Assembly: GCF_004104355.1 (NCBI RefSeq) | Contig: NZ_RJLM01000005.1 | Span: forward strand, 62,001-126,000 | Source: Photobacterium chitinilyticum | GTDB taxonomy: Bacteria > Pseudomonadota > Gammaproteobacteria > Enterobacterales > Vibrionaceae | Length of the DNA: 64,000 bases | Reading direction: 5' to 3' | In this document: positions 6,568 through 14,967 of the stretch, one piece after another | Numbering within the stretch: position 1 is the first letter of the stretch | Layout: each line of letters starts with the position of its first letter | Notes under the pieces: generated by a model | What the model saw: only the letters and a program-made list of their open reading frames with translations | What the model was told of the DNA's origin: nothing | Database searches by the model: none | Translations under genes and position numbers: made by a program

Positions 6568-8142
6568 ATGATGAGTAAACATGATAAATACAGTATAGAT
6601 AATACTGATTACACGGTTGGACAAGACAATATCCAAAAGTGGGGTTTTGACGTTCATAATCCAGTTTTTGGCACAAGCGCTGGTTTGATCGCCCTGTTTT
6701 TGGTTGCTGTTTTGATTAGTGATCCGGCCACGGCGAAGACAGCCCTGAATGGAGTTAAAAATAGCATCATTAATAATTTCGATGCTCTGTTCATCTGGTC
6801 AGGTAACATTTTTGTTGTCTTCTGTCTGGCTTTGATTTTTTCCCCATATGGGAAAATTCGTATAGGTGGAAAGGATGCTGAGACGGACTATTCTCGCGTC
6901 TCTTGGTTATCGATGTTGTTCGCTGCCGGTATGGGCATTGGTCTGATGTTCTGGAGCGTGGCTGAACCTGTTGCTTACTATACGGGTTGGTATGAGACGC
7001 CACTAGGGGTGACACCTAATACTCCAGAAGCTGCGAAGTTGGCGATGGGTGCGACGATGTACCACTGGGGTTTCCATCCTTGGGCTATTTATGGCGTGGT
7101 TGCGCTTTCTTTGGCATTCTTTGCTTATAATAAGGGCCTGCCGCTTTCTATTCGTTCGATTTTCTACCCGTTGCTGGGTGATCGCGTATGGGGCTGGGCT
7201 GGTCACGTTGTTGATATTTTTGCTGTTCTGGCGACCTTGTTTGGTCTGGCAACATCATTGGGCTTAGGAGCCCAACAGGCAGCAAGTGGTATAGAGCATG
7301 TCTTGGGTATCGAGAGTAATATCACGTTGCAGATTGGGGTGATAGCTGTCGTTACTTTGCTAGCCGTCTTCTCTGTTGCCCGTGGTATTGATGGCGGGGT
7401 TAAACTGCTAAGTAACATTAACATGCTAGTTGCCATTGCATTGTTGGTGTTCGTTGCGTTGGTGGGTTTTGCCGTTTCGATGGGGACAATTCCAACAACT
7501 ATCTCTGGTTATGCCGAAAACTTCTTAGCGCTAAGTAATCCGCACGGTCGTGAGGATGAAGCCTGGATGCATGGCTGGACTGTCTTCTACTGGGCGTGGT
7601 GGATTTCTTGGTCACCATTTGTAGGTATGTTTATCGCTCGTGTTTCTAAGGGACGTACTGTTCGCGAGTTTCTGACCGCAGTATTGATTGTGCCGACAAT
7701 GGTGACTGTCCTTTGGATGTCAGTGTTTGGCGGTCAAGCGATTGACCAGGTGATGAATGGCGTAGGTAGCTTAGGTGAGAACGGTTTAACTTCCGTGCCT
7801 TTGGCTATGTATGAAATGTTCGAGGCGCTACCGTTTAGCAACGTATTGTCTGTTATTGCTATTGTATTGGTGATGGTATTCTTTATTACGTCCTCTGATT
7901 CCGGTTCATTGGTGATCGATAATATTACCGCTGGTGGTAAGCTTGATTCACCAATGCCGCAGCGTATCTTCTGGGCAACAGTTGAAGGTGCGATTGCTGC
8001 TGTAATGCTTTATGTTGGTGGTACGCAAGCAATCGAAGCGCTTCAGGCTGGTGCTATCTCGACGGGCTTACCGTTTACCATTATTCTGCTGCTGATGTGC
8101 GTTAGCTTGATTATGGGCTTCCGTACCGAACGTTTTCGTTAG
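6568..8142 (+). CDS. BCCT-family betaine/choline/carnitine transporter
   Basis: A 524-residue inner-membrane protein with about 12 transmembrane segments and the BCCT motifs. These are GMGIGLMFWSVAEP (glycine-rich sodium/betaine segment), MYHWGFHPWAIY, and the signature WTVFYWAWWISWSPFVGMFI followed by ARVSKGRTVREF. Tryptophans in these segments form the aromatic box that binds the trimethylammonium group. BCCT carriers import osmoprotectants with Na+ or H+. There is no long C-terminal osmosensing tail like that of BetT or BetP. The start may be ATG 6568 or 6571; AGG lies just upstream. The exact substrate (glycine betaine, choline, carnitine, DMSP) is not readable. A strong terminator follows. 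Confidence 0.9.
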   Translation: MMSKHDKYSIDNTDYTVGQDNIQKWGFDVHNPVFGTSAGLIALFLVAVLISDPATAKTALNGVKNSIINNFDALFIWSGNIFVVFCLALIFSPYGKIRIGGKDAETDYSRVSWLSMLFAAGMGIGLMFWSVAEPVAYYTGWYETPLGVTPNTPEAAKLAMGATMYHWGFHPWAIYGVVALSLAFFAYNKGLPLSIRSIFYPLLGDRVWGWAGHVVDIFAVLATLFGLATSLGLGAQQAASGIEHVLGIESNITLQIGVIAVVTLLAVFSVARGIDGGVKLLSNINMLVAIALLVFVALVGFAVSMGTIPTTISGYAENFLALSNPHGREDEAWMHGWTVFYWAWWISWSPFVGMFIARVSKGRTVREFLTAVLIVPTMVTVLWMSVFGGQAIDQVMNGVGSLGENGLTSVPLAMYEMFEALPFSNVLSVIAIVLVMVFFITSSDSGSLVIDNITAGGKLDSPMPQRIFWATVEGAIAAVMLYVGGTQAIEALQAGAISTGLPFTIILLLMCVSLIMGFRTERFR

Positions 8143-8180
8143 TAAAGGCTTTCGCCAATAGGCGAAGACAGTAATAGTAA

Positions 8181-8209
8181 AAACGCCGCTGAAATAGCGG
8201 CGTTTTTTT
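8181..8209. terminator. Bidirectional intrinsic terminator
   Basis: AAACGCCGCT and AGCGGCGTTT form a perfect 10-bp stem around GAAAT, with seven T on the plus side and an A run on the other side that gives T residues on the minus strand. It serves both the BCCT gene and the convergent exonuclease operon. Confidence 0.9.
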
Positions 8210-8212
8210 GTC

Positions 8213-8950
8213 TTATAGCCAAAGCTCTGATATCGGGGTGTCGGGGTCAAAGTGGTAGGCAATCTGAGCTTGTAGTAGCTCAGCTGTCGCTAAAGCATCG
8301 GTTAAAGCATGGTGAGGTTGATAGGTTGGCAGGCCATAACGTCGCCGGGCCTTACCGAGCCTTACCGAACCCGGTTTATTTCCCTGCAGTCGGTTCCAGA
8401 ACCCACCGTATTGACGTTGTTGTATAGCGAGTTCAATTGCCATCGTGTCGACGACAGGAAAGTGGATACCTTCATTCAACCGCGCTTTTAACGCACTGTT
8501 CATGAACTCTCGTTCAATCTTTTGGTAGTGAACAACAACAACTTTTCCGGCGAGGGCATCCAGCACCTTTTCGAGAAAGCGTAGTAAATCTGGTGCATCA
8601 CTAACATCTGAATCAGTAATTCCATGGATAACAACCGACTCTTCTTCTAAAGGCCTATGTGGATTAACTACCCAGTGGGCGGACTCTCTGCATCGAATAC
8701 GCTGAAGGCTAAATGGGACCAGTCCTATGCTGATGATTTCGTCTTTCTGGGGATCAAGCCCCGTTGTTTCGAAATCCAGTGCTACGAAAGGAACATCCCG
8801 CAAAGGAGTGTCGCCTTGAACCATATCAGCGGAATAATATTGTTTTAGCCGTGAGTCTTTGGCCTGACTGGCTAGGGTGGTGAAAAACGTCGGCCAGTCA
8901 GGTGTGTTTGTGTTGGTTAGCAACGGCCTTTGTGCTCTTTTTTGTATCAT
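8213..8950 (-). CDS. DnaQ-like 3'-5' exonuclease (DEDDh)
   Basis: A 245-residue exonuclease of the DnaQ superfamily. Exo I is FVALDFETTGLDP (Asp, Glu), exo II includes VVVHYQKIEREFMNSAL (Asp replaced by Glu in the ..HY...ERxF context), and exo III is HHALTDALATAEL (His and Asp of the DEDDh type). It resembles the polymerase III epsilon catalytic domain without the alpha-binding tail. The ATG overlaps the TAA of the upstream DUF294 gene by one base (TAATG), so translation is probably coupled. The same gene pair is widespread in gammaproteobacteria. The nucleic-acid substrate is unknown. Confidence 0.85.
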   Translation of the reverse strand: MIQKRAQRPLLTNTNTPDWPTFFTTLASQAKDSRLKQYYSADMVQGDTPLRDVPFVALDFETTGLDPQKDEIISIGLVPFSLQRIRCRESAHWVVNPHRPLEEESVVIHGITDSDVSDAPDLLRFLEKVLDALAGKVVVVHYQKIEREFMNSALKARLNEGIHFPVVDTMAIELAIQQRQYGGFWNRLQGNKPGSVRLGKARRRYGLPTYQPHHALTDALATAELLQAQIAYHFDPDTPISELWL

Positions 8951-10833
8951 TATCGTCTGTTGCCTTGATAGCGAAACTTGATGAAGTTCTGTGCATTGCT
9001 TAGGATTTGGAATGCAGCTTTGAGGTTTCTGCGCTCAAAGTCAGACATGTTCTCCGGTTCGATACTATTATCAGCCTCGGTTTCGGCTTCGATATCCAGT
9101 GCCTGGTGTCGAATTCGTACCATGTAGATAAACTCCATGGCATCACGGAGATCTTGTCCTCGACCTTTGGGTAAAATTCCGGACTCAATGATGTCATCCA
9201 ATCGCTCGAAGGAATTCTGCGATCGAGAGCCTACAGCGAAGGCGTGAACTCGGATTAGATCAGCAAGCGGTGCCGTACCTCGGCGCTTGAGGTTAATTGA
9301 ATTGTTATGGCGACCATCTTTTTCCATAACAAAATCTTTGAAAAAACCTAACGGTGGGGTTCGGCTGATTGCGTTACGGGCAAGGCAAGAGAGAAAGCGA
9401 TTGTTCTTTCTGGCGCGCCTGATAATAAAGCTATTTAGTTGTTCTGCCCATTTAACTCGGCCCCAAACACCATCTAAGTCAAAAAAGATTGAGCTATTTA
9501 GTAGAGCTTGCGGCTTGGGGTTGTCGATCCAATCAGCAAAACATTCTTCCCATTCCTGTCGAGTTTTTCGCCATTCAGGATTGGTGGCCATGATCCCACC
9601 TTGGCAGTAGCTGTAGCCGCATGCCGCAAGTCCGTCGCAGACAAATTTGGCGAGTTTGGCAAAGTATGCGCCATGCAGATTCTCATTGTATCTATTGTCC
9701 AGGATCAGCGCATTGTCCTGATCGGTTACAATCAGCTGTTCGTCGCGGGCCATAGAGCCTAAAGCCAGAAAGCAATATGGAATTGGTGGCGGTCCTTGAA
9801 TTTCCTCGGCGAGTTCAAGTAATCGCTGTTTGAAGCTGCGGCCAATTACAGCCATAGCGCTTCCAACCATATGAGAGTTGGCATCTTCGTTGACCATACG
9901 GACAAAGCAGTCTTTGACCTGTTCTGATAAGACCTGTAATTCTTCGACACTCTGCTGCTGGAAGATCGTACTAACCAGCAACAGACTATTTTGTGATTCG
10001 TAACGAACGATATCGGTAAGGCCAATAACGCCGATTGGGTGCTTATTGCGCAGTACGGGTAAATGGTGGACGTTATAGCGCAGCATGGTTAGCATCGCTT
10101 CAAACACGTAGGCATTGTGATCGAGGGAAATAACCTCGGTTGTCATAACCTCAGAAACGGGCGCCGACACATCAATACCGCAAGCAAGCACTCGGGTACA
10201 TAAATCTCTGTCTGTAATAATGCCTACAAGGTGATCGCCATCTTCATCATCATTTATTGCCTCGGGATCGGTAACCAATAGTGAAGAGGTACTTTCTTCC
10301 GCCATTGTCTGAGCTGCGACTTGAATCGATTCGTCTTTTGCAATCAGAAATGGGTCTCGGGTTAAAAGTGTTCGTACTTTGGAGGTTGTGAGGTCATTGG
10401 CATCAGTGTGAGTAGAAACCACATTGCGAAGACGGGCGCTGTCTTCGACTTCGACAAAATCGGCAAAGCTATCAAACTCTTCATAGAGGCTGTTGAACAT
10501 CTCTTCGGGAATACAGTAAAGCAGCGTATCCTCAATGGCTTTTGCGGGCATACGGATGCGGTTATTCATCAGTAGTCCCAATTGACCAAAGAGAGCTCCC
10601 TCATCAATACGGTTGTAGAGTTCCCCTTTACGTCGGTAAATCTCGACGGCACCACTACGGATCAGGTAAAGGTCGTGGATCTCGTCACCAAAGTTGAGGA
10701 TCATACTGTCAGCGCGGTAATAGGATACCTCGATTTGTAGTGCTACTTGTTGTTGTTTTTCTTCTGGTAGATTATCAAAAGGAGGGAACTGGCTGATAAA
10801 ACTAAGTATTTCGAGCTGCTCTGCTTCCATCAC
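8950..10833 (-). CDS. cNMP-binding, CBS-pair, DUF294 nucleotidyltransferase-like protein
   Basis: A 627-residue cytosolic protein in four parts. A cyclic-nucleotide-binding domain spans about residues 15-130 (LIRSGAVEIYRRKGELYNRIDEG), followed by two CBS motifs at about 165-285 (GIITDRDLCTRV, HHLPVLRNKHPIGVIGLTDI). A DUF294 nucleotidyltransferase-like domain spans about 305-445 with GSMARDEQLIVTDQDNALI, and a C-terminal DUF294_C helical domain follows. The GS...D-x-D pattern is that of Pol-beta-type nucleotidyltransferases such as GlnD. It probably binds nucleotides and regulates something through its transferase-like domain, but no activity is established here. It is translationally coupled to the exonuclease downstream. 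Confidence 0.88.
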   Translation of the reverse strand: MMEAEQLEILSFISQFPPFDNLPEEKQQQVALQIEVSYYRADSMILNFGDEIHDLYLIRSGAVEIYRRKGELYNRIDEGALFGQLGLLMNNRIRMPAKAIEDTLLYCIPEEMFNSLYEEFDSFADFVEVEDSARLRNVVSTHTDANDLTTSKVRTLLTRDPFLIAKDESIQVAAQTMAEESTSSLLVTDPEAINDDEDGDHLVGIITDRDLCTRVLACGIDVSAPVSEVMTTEVISLDHNAYVFEAMLTMLRYNVHHLPVLRNKHPIGVIGLTDIVRYESQNSLLLVSTIFQQQSVEELQVLSEQVKDCFVRMVNEDANSHMVGSAMAVIGRSFKQRLLELAEEIQGPPPIPYCFLALGSMARDEQLIVTDQDNALILDNRYNENLHGAYFAKLAKFVCDGLAACGYSYCQGGIMATNPEWRKTRQEWEECFADWIDNPKPQALLNSSIFFDLDGVWGRVKWAEQLNSFIIRRARKNNRFLSCLARNAISRTPPLGFFKDFVMEKDGRHNNSINLKRRGTAPLADLIRVHAFAVGSRSQNSFERLDDIIESGILPKGRGQDLRDAMEFIYMVRIRHQALDIEAETEADNSIEPENMSDFERRNLKAAFQILSNAQNFIKFRYQGNRR

Positions 10834-10869
10834 AAGATCCGATTTATGGCAAAATAAGTGAGTATAGTG

Positions 10870-10899
10870 ATGTAAGTATACAAGGGTTGCAACTTACAT
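10870..10899. promoter_or_regulatory. 8-bp inverted repeat upstream of the DUF294 gene
   Basis: ATGTAAGT and ACTTACAT are perfect inverted arms separated by 14 bases, 37-66 bases before the start of the DUF294 gene. Spacing and position suit an operator for a dimeric regulator or a leader hairpin. Which it is cannot be decided from sequence. Confidence 0.4.
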
Positions 10900-10954
10900 G
10901 CTTTTACATTCAGCTTGTTAGCCCATTATTGGTGACAAAATGAATGCTGGGTGT

Positions 10955-11701
10955 TTATTCGAGTCCACAGTAAATCTGTTTTATTAGCTGATTTTGATGG
11001 CGGCAACCCGTTTTATGTAGAATGCTTTTAATTTGAGATTTTGTCGTTTCTTTCGATACACCACGCATCGCCGTTATTTCACTGCCGTCATAACCTTGAG
11101 CGAGCAAAGTTACAACATTGTGCTCAGCCTGCGTGAGGGTATCTGGTAGTTTCATTATACTTTTGGCTATTGGTTCTGGGCCATGAACTTTTTCGAGAGT
11201 ATGACGGGCGATAAAATATTGCCCCCATGGGCAGAGTGCCTCAAGTAGTTGCTGCATGAGTTTTTGGCTCTTGGAGGGAAATGGCTGGCTATAACGATGA
11301 AAGCTAATTGATAGAACCTGTCCGTGAGCAACTGGATATAAACCGCTGATAGAGTAGCGAACAGCCATTCGTGGGATCATCTCATCGAGAAACCAGCTGT
11401 TACTGATACGTTTGACTGGCAACATGTCCTGAAGGGGGACCATATTACCTGTCAGCGAATGGCTGAGATAATGTTGTAAATAGATGTCATCTTTAGAGTG
11501 GCGTAAGTAAAAATCGAAATCGCTTTCATTAATTCCGTGGTGGAGAACCCATTGTTCACCTTTATGGGGGGGGGAACCGAGGAATAATAGGCTTATATCA
11601 GCCCCAAGGTATTGACCGATACAGCGAACAATACGATTAAGGTCGTCGGTTGATTGACCAGCTTCCAGTAACTCCCTTACCCAACACTGAACCCGTTCCA
11701 T
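10955..11701 (-). CDS. LuxR-type helix-turn-helix transcriptional regulator
   Basis: A 248-residue regulator. Residues about 180-245 form a LuxR-type HTH (LTQAEHNVVTLLAQGYDGSE, then ITAMRGVSKETTKSQIKSIL), with the usual T..E..V..L..G and S..T.K..I..I..K. The N-terminal 170 residues look like a sensory domain but lack the W/Y/D/P/W/G set of acyl-homoserine-lactone binders. No receiver domain is visible, so this is probably not a classical two-component regulator. GAGGG lies 7 bases before the ATG. A run of nine C (plus-strand G 11566-11574) lies in the coding region near residue 44. It has its own promoter region and lies upstream of the DUF294 operon on the same strand. Confidence 0.82.
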   Translation of the reverse strand: MERVQCWVRELLEAGQSTDDLNRIVRCIGQYLGADISLLFLGSPPHKGEQWVLHHGINESDFDFYLRHSKDDIYLQHYLSHSLTGNMVPLQDMLPVKRISNSWFLDEMIPRMAVRYSISGLYPVAHGQVLSISFHRYSQPFPSKSQKLMQQLLEALCPWGQYFIARHTLEKVHGPEPIAKSIMKLPDTLTQAEHNVVTLLAQGYDGSEITAMRGVSKETTKSQIKSILHKTGCRHQNQLIKQIYCGLE

Positions 11702-11876
11702 GGATTTCCCTCACGGGTAATAACTTTATTGATATAAGATTCAATGATGAATAGGAGCTTTGCAAATATTTGTCCAAATGGTGTGATCAAGGTTTGATGT
11801 GTTGACTAGATGGAATTTTGAGTGATAGTTTGCATGTACTGAGCGTATTCTTTACAAAGGGATTTTAGCCAAGGAT

Positions 11877-12398
11877 ATGAAGTTTATTACCTGCACTTTT
11901 GAGTCTCATGCTCCTGAGATTCTGACCATTCTTAATGATGCAATTTTACATTCAACGGCACTGTATGACTATAAGCCTAGGACTATGGACAACATGGTTT
12001 CATGGTTTGAAACCAAGAGAAAAGCCGAGTTTCCAGTGCTGGGGGTTGTCGATGATCATGGCCGGCTGATGGGATTTGCCAGTTATGGTCGATTTCGTGA
12101 GCAGCCTGCTTTTAAATACACGATTGAGCACTCTGTTTATCTACATCCAGACTTTCGAGGCAGAGGCGTTGCGAAAGAATTAATGTTTCGATTAATTCAG
12201 CTTGCTAAACAGCAAGACTACCATGTGATGGTTGGTGCAATTGATTTAGAAAATGAAGGTAGTATTTATTTGCATCAGCGGCTTGGATTTAGTCATTCCG
12301 GAACGATTAATCAAGCGGGATTTAAATTTGGACGTTGGCTTGATTTAGGCTTCTATCAGTTGATATTGAGCACACCGGCAAGTCCTGTTGATGGGTAA
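11877..12398 (+). CDS. GNAT acetyltransferase, phosphinothricin/methionine-sulfoximine type
   Basis: A 173-residue GNAT of the Pat/MnaT (YncA) group. It has the acetyl-CoA loop HPDFRGRGVAKELMFRLIQLA, the downstream MVGAIDLENEGSIYLHQRLGF and the tail FKFGRWLDLGFYQLIL, all characteristic of this subfamily. Members acetylate phosphinothricin-like or methionine-sulfoximine-like amino acids, or N-terminal residues; the true substrate is unknown. AAGGA lies almost directly before the ATG, which is unusually close, so an upstream AAAGGG may also contribute. It is divergent from the LuxR-type gene. Confidence 0.83.
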   Translation: MKFITCTFESHAPEILTILNDAILHSTALYDYKPRTMDNMVSWFETKRKAEFPVLGVVDDHGRLMGFASYGRFREQPAFKYTIEHSVYLHPDFRGRGVAKELMFRLIQLAKQQDYHVMVGAIDLENEGSIYLHQRLGFSHSGTINQAGFKFGRWLDLGFYQLILSTPASPVDG

Positions 12399-12541
12399 TA
12401 CCTGCCTCACAATTCATGCATACCGTTATATTAATAATGTGATCGTCTTACAATTAATTAATATCAGCCTGATCTCATATTTGGCGAGCTGAATTAGAGC
12501 TTCTACTCTTCATTGTTACATATGCAACGGAAGTGATAACA

Positions 12542-13594
12542 ATGAAGACATTAACTAAGGGTATCTTAGCGACGTTGGCTACGCTCTCATTTTCAGCTCA
12601 TGCGGCGATTGGCGAACACCCAATTATTTTGATCCACGGTTTTCAGGCTGATCAATTGCAAACAAAACCAGATCGTCAGGCTGTTGAACAGGAAGGGGCC
12701 GACTATTGGCGTGATTTTTGGCTAGCGAAAGCTGATGATCGTATTGATTGGCCTTCTCAGGAGAGGGTCGCCGGTAAAATTTCGTCAGACTATATTTGGC
12801 CAAAATTGCAAGAGCTATCGAAAAACCAGACATGCCTCAATGGCTGTATTTTTGTTACCCATTCAACAGGTGATCTTGTTGCCCGGTATATGCTGGATAA
12901 TCAGGCGAACTGGCTAGAAAATGCAGGGCTCCAGCCATTGAATATTCTGGCTACCTTCGATTTTGCCGGTGCCGGCGGCGGCTCTGAGCTGGGAGATCTG
13001 GCTATCAATGTTGCCGAAGGAAGTGGGTGGGTAAATGGCGCCCTTCAAGCAGCAATCAAGCTTTGGCTTGGTGAAATCCCCAATAGCTCTAACACCGGAG
13101 TATTGAATGACCTAAAAGTGGCTAATGCGCGTCAGTTGGCACCAATTCCTGATGGAAGAATCCCACGGGTTCGCTTTACTGGTGATGGTTCAGACTACTT
13201 TAATTTAACCGGAGGTTTTTTGCCGGGGCATGATGATGGCGTTGTTGCCAGCCATTCCACTTGTGGGGCGAGTCAGGCCGGAGACTTCAATAGCTGTTCG
13301 GTTAGCGTTGCCTATGATGGCAAGCTGGCAGGTCAATCCCGAGGGGTGAGTGACTTCATGCCAGATCATTATCCATTGCTTATGGGTGACGATTATAGCC
13401 ATGGCGGATTGATTAGTAATTCGCATAGTGGGCAAGTCACGGCAGCGAATCAACAAGTGACATTCACCAATGGCAAGACTTTGGCTGTCAGTACGACGGA
13501 TGAAAAGTATTGGCTGACAGGTAACTATTATCGTTATGTTGATGGTTCTGATGAAGTGACAATGTCACAGCTGGTGGCTGACTTGCTCAATTAG
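12542..13594 (+). CDS. Secreted alpha/beta-hydrolase, lipase-like
   Basis: ATG 12542 gives a clean signal peptide (MKTLTKGILATLATLSFSAHA, cut before AIGEHP), and GGAAG lies 8 bases upstream; GTG 12533 is less likely. The mature protein begins with the lipase oxyanion element PIILIHGFQ. It has a nucleophile elbow VTHSTGDLVARYM in which the first Gly of GxSxG is Thr, and an Asp/His-containing C-terminal half (PGHDDGVVASHS, DHYPLLMG, SHGGLI). The family hydrolyses esters or triglycerides outside the cytoplasm. The large-scale architecture resembles bacterial lipases secreted through the Sec and type II route. A strong hairpin separates it from an anchored protein gene downstream. Confidence 0.8.
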   Translation: MKTLTKGILATLATLSFSAHAAIGEHPIILIHGFQADQLQTKPDRQAVEQEGADYWRDFWLAKADDRIDWPSQERVAGKISSDYIWPKLQELSKNQTCLNGCIFVTHSTGDLVARYMLDNQANWLENAGLQPLNILATFDFAGAGGGSELGDLAINVAEGSGWVNGALQAAIKLWLGEIPNSSNTGVLNDLKVANARQLAPIPDGRIPRVRFTGDGSDYFNLTGGFLPGHDDGVVASHSTCGASQAGDFNSCSVSVAYDGKLAGQSRGVSDFMPDHYPLLMGDDYSHGGLISNSHSGQVTAANQQVTFTNGKTLAVSTTDEKYWLTGNYYRYVDGSDEVTMSQLVADLLN

Positions 13595-13606
13595 AAAACT
13601 CCGGAT

Positions 13607-13632
13607 GCAAGAGGGTTGATTAGCCCTCTTGC
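13607..13632 (+). terminator. Hairpin after the lipase-like gene
   Basis: GCAAGAGGG and CCCTCTTGC form a perfect 9-bp stem with an 8-base loop, 12 bases after the stop. No T tract follows, so partial read-through into the next gene is possible. Confidence 0.6.
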
Positions 13633-13669
13633 TGGCATAATTTGCAGACTATAGGTTGCGAAGACTTGT

Positions 13670-14764
13670 ATGAATAATACCAAGTACATTGCTATTGCGT
13701 TGATATTCGTCGTTTCCGTCCTTTATTTGCTGGCCGCGCCGAAAACGGACAGGGCTCAATCGTTAGGACAGTTTGTCGAACCAGTAGCAGAAAGTATTGA
13801 AACAGAATTCGAGAATGCAATGAAAGTACCTGAGGAAAAAGTAGAAGTTCGTTCTACCGAGCCGATACCGCTATCTTCAGAACAAGATACAGTTTTAAAG
13901 GAAAACAAGGGGCCTGATTTAGAGCCAATCACTCAGCAACTGGCACTGATTTCAGCTGCTTATGCGGCTGAAATACAATATCCACCTTACTCTAAACCAG
14001 TCTCGTTATCGAATAAGAGCTACCTTGAGCCCAATCACTTTAGTGCTGTCGAGGTTCCGGTACTTGATGGAGTCCACACGGCTTCGCTATCACTTGTCAA
14101 GTTCCGTTTCTTTTACCCTGAACCGATTGTAGTCTCGTTAAATACTAAGCTGGCTATCAGTAATATAAAGTATGAGTTTTATGATCCGACGACAAAACAA
14201 GTTCTTGCTGTTGAACAAACAAGCAGTCAGTCTCTGGTTGTTAAAACCAATAAAGATTGGCCTCAGGAAATAAGAATAAAGGCAACTATCGATTTTGAAC
14301 AAGGCAGCGATATTTTAACCGCAGACTTTAATTTCTACGTTCCAGCTGCTCATTTAACCGCCGTCGGGATACCGTCATCAAAAGAGGCCGATATGCTGAT
14401 CCCTCTTGTATTGGATGTAAAACAAGCTGGTATATACCGCATACGGGCCAACCTCTATAGCCTCGATGGCAATATTATCGCGGCACTAAACGGAAAATCT
14501 AAGTTAGGCGAGGGGAGTGAAGAGCTGATATTAAAGGCACACCAGAGCGTATTGACCGGAACTGATGGCTCTTATCTATTGAAAGATTGGGTCATCGAAA
14601 GAATGTCTGGTTACCCAGGAGAAAAGGCAAGCTTTGGGATCAGCGAGCAAGAGACAATTCCTTTGGCTCCCTTTGATTTATCAACGCTAAGTAAAGCGTT
14701 TTACGTGCCTAGCCAAGAAGAGCAACAGAGGTTAGATTTTTTGCAACAGACGGCTAACCAATAA
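13670..14764 (+). CDS. Membrane-anchored periplasmic protein of unknown function
   Basis: A 364-residue protein with one N-terminal membrane anchor (residues 5-22, YIAIALIFVVSVLYLLA) and then an acidic, Ser/Glu/Pro-rich linker (30-90). The C-terminal domain is probably beta-rich (SLVKFRFFYPEPIVVSLNTK, FDLSTLSKAFYVPSQEE). Its place next to a secreted lipase and its single anchor recall lipase foldases (LifO). However, it lacks the all-helical LifO composition and the RxxFDY(F/C)LSA motif, so I do not call it a foldase. Exported soluble domain facing the periplasm is the safest reading. It ends at a strong hairpin. Confidence 0.6.
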   Translation: MNNTKYIAIALIFVVSVLYLLAAPKTDRAQSLGQFVEPVAESIETEFENAMKVPEEKVEVRSTEPIPLSSEQDTVLKENKGPDLEPITQQLALISAAYAAEIQYPPYSKPVSLSNKSYLEPNHFSAVEVPVLDGVHTASLSLVKFRFFYPEPIVVSLNTKLAISNIKYEFYDPTTKQVLAVEQTSSQSLVVKTNKDWPQEIRIKATIDFEQGSDILTADFNFYVPAAHLTAVGIPSSKEADMLIPLVLDVKQAGIYRIRANLYSLDGNIIAALNGKSKLGEGSEELILKAHQSVLTGTDGSYLLKDWVIERMSGYPGEKASFGISEQETIPLAPFDLSTLSKAFYVPSQEEQQRLDFLQQTANQ

Positions 14765-14817
14765 GTGTGAGAAGTCCAAGAGCCACAAAGGCCTTTCCGT
14801 TTAAAGCAAAATTTAAC

Positions 14818-14844
14818 AACGCCTCGATTGTTATCGAGGCGTTT
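14818..14844 (+). terminator. Hairpin after the anchored protein gene
   Basis: AACGCCTCGAT and ATCGAGGCGTT form an 11-bp perfect stem around TGTT, then TTT. This is a probable Rho-independent terminator despite the short T run. Confidence 0.7.
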
Positions 14845-14967
14845 CAGCAAGAGGTAGTTTGGGTATAACTGTAGAACAAATACTGCTAGTGCTGAACATT
14901 ATTGTTAGTTTGGTAGTCTATGTTTAAGTGGGAACATTTGTATCTTCGGTAAGTCGGAGGGCATGTC

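Noticed and set aside
11189-11700. Acyl-homoserine-lactone receptor (LuxI/LuxR quorum sensing) for the LuxR-type gene.
   Set aside because: The N-terminal domain lacks the conserved AHL-binding residues, and no luxI-type synthase is in the window.
13670-14764. Lipase foldase (LifO) for the upstream lipase-like gene.
   Set aside because: It has the anchor but not the helical composition or the RxxFDY motif; the body looks beta-rich.
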